Shown: positions 59,018 to 64,000 of the stretch, one piece after another
How the letters are laid out: every line of letters starts with the position of its first letter
Position numbering within the stretch: the first letter of the stretch is position 1
NCBI GenBank assembly: GCA_033239125.1
Contig: BSWB01000004.1
Location: 35,027,501-35,091,500, forward strand
From: Fagopyrum homotropicum
Taxonomy: Eukaryota > Streptophyta > Magnoliopsida > Caryophyllales > Polygonaceae
Direction: 5' to 3'
DNA: 64,000 nucleotides
The notes under the pieces: generated by a model
Seen by the model: the letters and a program-made list of their open reading frames with translations, nothing else
Database searches by the model: none
What the model was told of the DNA's origin: nothing
Made by a program: the position numbers and the translations under genes

Positions 59018-61589
59018 TTATTCGAGTGCAGTAGGTGCGAACTCCTCAGCTTGGAGTTCCGGTGAGTACTTCTTGAGTCGTTGACCGTTCACCTTAAAGC
59101 TTCTTCCCTTTTCACCACATACTTCAACTGCACCATGGGGAAAAACACGTTTGATTAGATAAGGTCCGGTCCAATGAGATTTAAGCTTACGTGGAAAGAG
59201 ACGAAGTCTTGAATTGAAGAGGGGAACTTGATCTCCTTCTTTGAGGTCTTTTGGAATGATATGCTTATCATGCCAACGCTTCGCTCTTTCCTTATAGATC
59301 TTGGCGTTTTCGTAGGCGGTCAAGCGAAGTTCTTCAAGCTCGTTAAGGTCCAAGAGGCGCTTCTCACCCGCTTCCCTTATGCTGAAGTTCAACCACTTTA
59401 TTGCCCAATACGCCTTATGTTCTAGCTCTACCGGCAAGTGACAAGACTTTCCATACACAAGTTTGTATGGTGTCGTTCCTATGGGAGTCTTATATGCAGT
59501 CCGGTATGCCATAATGCATCATCTAGCTTCAAAGACCAATCCTTCCTTGTCCTTGAAATCGTCTTCTCTAGGATTCCTTTAATCTTCCGGTTTGAAATCT
59601 TCACTTGTCCACTTGTTTGTGGATGGTAAGGGGTGGCGATCTTGTGAGTCACCCCATACTTAGCTAGTAGAGCTTTGAATCGTCGGGCAATGAAGTGAGA
59701 GCCTCCATCACTAATGATAGTCCGTGGTGTCCCAAATCGCGGGAAAATTGTCTTGTTAAAGAACTTAACCACAACCATGGCATCATTAGTAGGAGAGGCA
59801 AATGCTTCAACCCATCTCGAAACATAATCTACAGCTAGAAGTATGTATTGGTTTCCACAAGATGATGGGAAAGGTCCCATGAAGTCTACTCCCCAAACGT
59901 CAACAATCTCTACCTCTTGAATGTTGTTAAGAGGCATTTCGTTTCTCCTAAAGATGTTCCCTGTTCTTTGACAAGCATCGCAGCAGGAAACAAAGGTTTG
60001 CACATCTTTAAATAAAGTAGGCCAAAAGAATCCAGATTGCAATACCTTAGCGCTAGTCTTGTTCGAGCTAGCGTGTCCTCCACAAGGTAGTGAATGACAA
60101 TGACGGATGACGCTTTGTATCTCGTCTTCCGCAACACATCGTCGAATGATGCCGTCAGGACCTCTCTTAAAGAGGACAGGTTCATTCCAAAAGTATTCCC
60201 GAACATCCTTAAAGAACTTCTTTCTTTGTGCATAGGATAATCCGGGTGGTAATTCTTGGCAAACCAAATAGTTAACAAAATCAGCAAACCATGGTTCGTT
60301 ACCTTTAGTGATCTTGTCGATGCACTCCTCTATGACATGTAAATGCTCGTCCGGAAAGGAGTCATCTATGGGTAGATTGTCGTCCTCTAGATGTGGTAGA
60401 CGACTCAAATGATTCGCAACAGAATTTTCCGAACCCTTCTTGTCACGGATCTCTAGATCGAATTCTTGTAGGAGAAGAATCCATCTAATTAGCCTTGGTT
60501 TCGCATCCTTCTTTGCAAGTAAATACCGGATCGCAGCATGATCCGTGTATACAATCACCTTTCCACCTACAAGATAAGAATGAAACTTTTCAAATGCATA
60601 TACAATTGCTAGAAATTCTTATTCGGTAGTGGCGTAGTTAAGTTGCGCTTCATCTAGCGTCTTGCTAGCATAGTAGATAGCATGGGTTCGTCCTTCCTTC
60701 TTTTGCCCAAGCACATATCCTATAGCTACGTCACTTGTATCACACATAACCTCGAATGGAAGATTCCAATCCGGAGGTTGAATAATCGGGGCTGAGATTA
60801 GAGCTTCCCGAATCTTATTAAACGCGTCTAAACACTCCAGCGAGAAATCAAAAATTGCATCTTTCATCAATAGATTAGTAAACGGTTTTGATATCTTAGA
60901 GAAATCCTTTATAAAGCGTCTATAAAATCCAGCGTGTCCTAGAAAGCTTCTTATCCCTTTCACCGAAGATGGAGGAGGGAGCTTTTCTATAGTCTCTATC
61001 TTAGCCTTATCCAGTTCAATCCCTCTACTAGAGATCAAGTGTCCTAATACAATGCCTTCTTTCACCATAAATTGACACTTTTCCCAATTAAGAACTAGGT
61101 TAGTGTCTTCACACCTTTGTAGCACAAGAGAAAGGTTAGAAAGACAATTATCGAAAGAGGAACCATAAACAGAAAAGTCATCCATGAAAACCTCCATGAT
61201 TTCCTCTATGTACTCCGAGAAGATAGCCATCATGCACCTTTGAAAGGTGGTTGGGGCGTTGCAAAGCCCAAACGACATTCTCCTATAAGCAAACGTACCC
61301 CACGGGCACGTGAATGTGGTCTTCTCTTGATCGTCCGGATGTATCGGGATCTGAAAGAAACCACTATAACCGTCAAGATAACAAAAATGTGAGTGTTGTG
61401 CTAACCTCTCAAGCATTTGGTCGATGAATGGTAGTGGGAAGTGATCCTTCCTCGTTGCGTTGATTAGCTTGCGGTAGTCTATGCACATCCTCCATCCTGT
61501 CACGGTTCGTGTAGGAATGAGTTCATTGTTCTTGTTGGTAATGACCGTCATTCCTCCTTTCTTTGGACCACCTGTACGGGACTGACCCA
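59018..61589 (-). pseudogene. pol: Athila B RT, RNase H and integrase
   Basis: Minus strand. RT from about 61590 with DGYSGFFQIPI, FGLCNAPTTFQRCMMAIF and FMDDFSVYG. RNase H follows, with TAA near 60619 in place of the Lys codon of ATTEKEF. Integrase has the HHCC site (HCHSLPCGGH, CDACQRTGN), GVDFMGPF, IISDGGSHF and HPQTSGQVKISNR, where the catalytic Glu of A (QVEIS) is Lys, a likely inactivating change. A one-base deletion at about 59510 (GG for GGG) shifts the frame before AYRTAYKTP. The tail runs to the GPY motif HWTGPYLI and stops at 59018. Confidence 0.9.
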
Positions 61590-63040
61590 CTTGCTATTGG
61601 AGATAGGGTAGATGATACCTGCATCAAGTAGTTTAAGAATTTCCTTCTTGACAACCTCTTTCATGGTCGGATTTAACCGCCTTTGAGGTTGTCGCGAAGT
61701 TCTAAAATCTTCTTCCATTAGGATCTTATGCATGCATAGTGAAGGCTTGATTCCTACTAGATCCTCTATAGTGTAACCTAAGGCTTTCCTATGTTTTTTA
61801 AGAACAACCATAAGCTTACTATGTTCATCTATACTTAGATCAGAACTAACAATTACCGGAAAGGTAGAATTAGGTCCTAGAAATGCATACCTTAGATGTG
61901 CGGGAAGTGGCTTCAATTCCATTACTATAGGACTCTCTAATGACTCTTGAGGAGTGTCGAATGCTTCCTTAGAAGTCTCTAAGGGTATAGAAATTGTTGG
62001 AGAAGAATCAAAAGAAGTGGTAGAAAGGACGTAATTGTCTTCAGAGTTTCCCAAAATTACGGCTCCCCTGTTTCCTCCACGGCCGTGGTTTTGGGCGTGG
62101 AAGTCAATTACGGTGCCTCTGCTTGTTCCACGGCCGTGGTTTTGGCCGTGTAACTTACTAGAGTCCTCTGAATAGTTGATTACGGTCATGTTGGTGGAAA
62201 CCACGGCCGTGGAATAGCACGACTGGCCGTGATTCCTCACGTTCTCTGACCCATCATAGAGTTTTTCAAACTCTTCTTCATACACTTCCTTTTGCTTCTC
62301 TAAAGCTTCAATTTCCTCATTGCATTCCTCTTCTTCCACTATGTCCATAATGCTCATAGTGATCACCTTTTGCAAGGGATCTTTGAAGAGGATCGAACTT
62401 ACCTCCTCCCTAGATAGCTCTTCGTCATGGATGTTGAATATATCCTCTTCAAAAGCTGGTTCTTTCATCAAAGTGGAAAGAACGAACTCTACCTTTTCCT
62501 CTCCTATGTCGAAGGCGAGTCTAGCATTCTTGTAATCAACCACACAACCAGATGTTGCAAGAAACGGTCTTCCGAGTATGATCGGGACCGGACTATCTGC
62601 AGGAATGTCAAGCACAACAAATCTATGGGAACATAGAACTTACCAAGCTTAACCGGGACATCTTCAACTACGCCGACGAGACGAGTTATGGATCGATCCG
62701 CCATGTATAACGTCATCTTCACCGGTTTAGGTTCGCCTAAACCGATCATCTTACATAAGGCAAGCGGAATGATGCTAACGCTTGCTCCTAAATCACATAA
62801 TGCATCATATGTGACATCTCCCACTCCTATGGGAACATAAAATGACCCCGGATCCTTCAGGTTTGGGGGCATCTTATCTTTCATCATCTTAATGAGATCA
62901 GACGAATCTGAACTCATCTTGACTTCTCCAAAATCCTCTAATTTCCTCTTGTTAGAGAGGATCTCTTTTAAGAACTTTCCATAAGCTGGCATACCTACAA
63001 TTGCATCAATGAAAGGTATATTAATATGCAGTTTGCTCAT
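61590..63040 (-). pseudogene. pro: Athila B protease and protease-RT linker
   Basis: Minus strand. LHINIPFIDAIVGMPAYGK leads to the protease site DLGASVSIIPLALC. A one-base deletion near 62622 (TTT for TTTT) breaks the frame at IDFVVLDIP. The linker (about 62340-61950) has Glu-rich helices, then three CCACGGCCGTGG palindromes (62201-62212, 62128-62139, 62077-62088) that are translated as NHGRG-type Gly/Arg repeats. The RT N-terminal lead follows (RQPQRRLNPTMKEVVKKEIL). A one-base deletion near 61570 (CC for CCC) shifts the frame at VVPKKGG. Confidence 0.87.
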
Positions 63041-64000
63041 GAGTTCAATAAACTTACCGAATTGCTTGTCTAGATGCGCTCTTGCTCTAGATTGTGGGAA
63101 TGGTAGGGGAGGTTTGTAGATGTCTTCCTACTCCTTCCCATTTTCCTTCTCTTTTTCGACAGGAACTTCCACAAACTTAGGCTGCGGGTCGGTGATTGTT
63201 GTTCCGCTCCTAGTTGTGATAGCCATCACCCTTCCTTTTGGGTTATCCTCCGTCTTTCATGGAAGTTTTCCTTGATTCCTAGGAACTTCCTCAGCATTGC
63301 TAAACATTTGGTTTTCTAAAACCTTTTGGGCTTTATCAACCTTAGTAATGTGACTCTCCAATCCTTGAAGCTTTCCCAAAACTATTTCCAACATGGGATC
63401 GGGCTTCTCTTTCCCCGAAGTGCTTCCACTATTAGATGTTTGCCCCTGGCTTTTCAAAGGAATGGAAGAAGAAGATGGAGGAGTTAGTGAATTTCCTGAA
63501 TTGGGATAAGAATTACCGGAGTTTTGTTGTTGGTTGGAACACCAATTGTTGTTGTTTGAACCCCTATTGTTGTTCCAATTGTTATTCCGGTTGTTGTTGT
63601 TGTTCCAATTGTTCCGGTTGTTGTTCCGGTTGTTGCGATTTGTGTTCTCATTCCCATTGTGGTTATTGTTGTTCCCTAAATAACCAACATCTTGCTCTTT
63701 TTGCTTTGGAAAGCTAGCCTTGATGACTTCCTTCAATTCTTTAATCTCGGAGTTGAGAGAAAAGATTTGAGTTTGAGCGGCTTGTGTTAGCTTTGCTCCT
63801 TGTTCCACTCGATTTGCTTCTACTTTCCGGTGAGAATACTTCTCAATGACTCGGGCTTGTTTCTCAATAAAGTCCCAAGCGTCATCTTCCCTCATGTCCA
63901 TAAATGTACCACATGAAAGGGATTGGAGCTTGAATTGTGTTCCATATCCAGCCCCTTATTGTATATCTCCAATAGCTCCAATTTGGAAATTCCATGATGT
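63041..64000 (-). pseudogene. gag: Athila B gag, C-terminal part (continues past the window)
   Basis: Minus strand. From the right edge: HHGISKLELLEIYNKGLD, then a one-base deletion near 63937 (AA for AAA), the MDMREDDAWDFIEKQARVIE segment, an Asn-rich linker (about 63690-63530), a helical segment, TGA near 63257, and the KPPLPFPQSRARAHLDKQF motif. No CCHC zinc knuckle is visible, as in C and E. The N-terminus lies beyond 64000. Confidence 0.87.

Larger units (their letters stand above)
44380..64000 (-). mobile_element. Athila element B, minus strand, 5' end beyond the window
   Basis: 3' LTR at 44380-46047, then (leftward-reading) 3' region, ATHILA-type ORF, spacer, pol, protease and gag to the right edge. 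It is interrupted by gypsy H at 46897-56145. Its 3' LTR abuts the E protease, with GTGAT (44375-44379) as the candidate target duplication. Confidence 0.9.

Overview
The window is plant nuclear DNA made almost entirely of nested, mostly broken LTR retrotransposons. I found no convincing host gene, tRNA, rRNA or CRISPR array. A flowering plant is indicated by Athila-type Ty3/gypsy elements (PBS matching tRNA-Asp, DLGAS protease, RT box FMDD, ATHILA-type third ORF), Tekay/Del-like chromoviral gypsy elements (PBS matching tRNA-iMet, LTR ends TGTAACACCC or TGTAATAC) and a Ty1/copia element. The density of nesting suggests pericentromeric or other heterochromatin. I cannot name the species.

Layout. 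1-4480: 5'-truncated Athila element 'A' (+), with pol and a third ORF. It is fused at about 4480 to the PBS and 5' LTR (4517-6178) of a minus-strand Athila. 6179-12041: minus-strand Tekay-like material in tandem form (degenerate gag, PBS, complete LTR, integrase with chromodomain tail, then a 188-bp LTR remnant). 12042-16887: GT microsatellite and an AT-rich, internally repetitive region of unknown nature. 16888-22660: two LTRs of one gypsy superfamily facing opposite ways; the plus-strand one leads a broken gag-PR-RT. 23140-24822: 5' LTR of plus-strand Athila 'E', followed by PBS and gag. E is split at 26860/43777 by a minus-strand copia element (26861-43776, TSD gatcc). That copia is split at 28831/40228 by plus-strand Athila 'C' (28832-40227, TSD gtttg). 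E resumes at 43777-44379 and is then interrupted by minus-strand Athila 'B' (44380 to beyond 64000). B is split by a minus-strand Tekay-like gypsy 'H' (46897-56145, TSD gaatt).

Relative ages from LTR pairs compared by eye: C is youngest (about 9 differences in 1745 bp), then H (roughly 1-1.5%), then copia (roughly 2-3%). This agrees with the nesting order.

Most notable points. C has no reverse transcriptase or RNase H, yet is the freshest insertion, keeps gag, protease and integrase in one frame, and has an intact 466-residue third ORF. Both Athila families (A/B/E and C) carry dispersed arrays of a 12-bp near-palindrome of form CCNCG-NN-CGNGG at matching places (LTR, protease linker, pol-ORF3 spacer), with different sequence in each family: CCACGGCCGTGG versus CCTCGACCGAGG. 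Also shared are a hairpin just after pol, a second polypurine-like motif after ORF3, and a strongly conserved block or small ORF before the 3' PPT.
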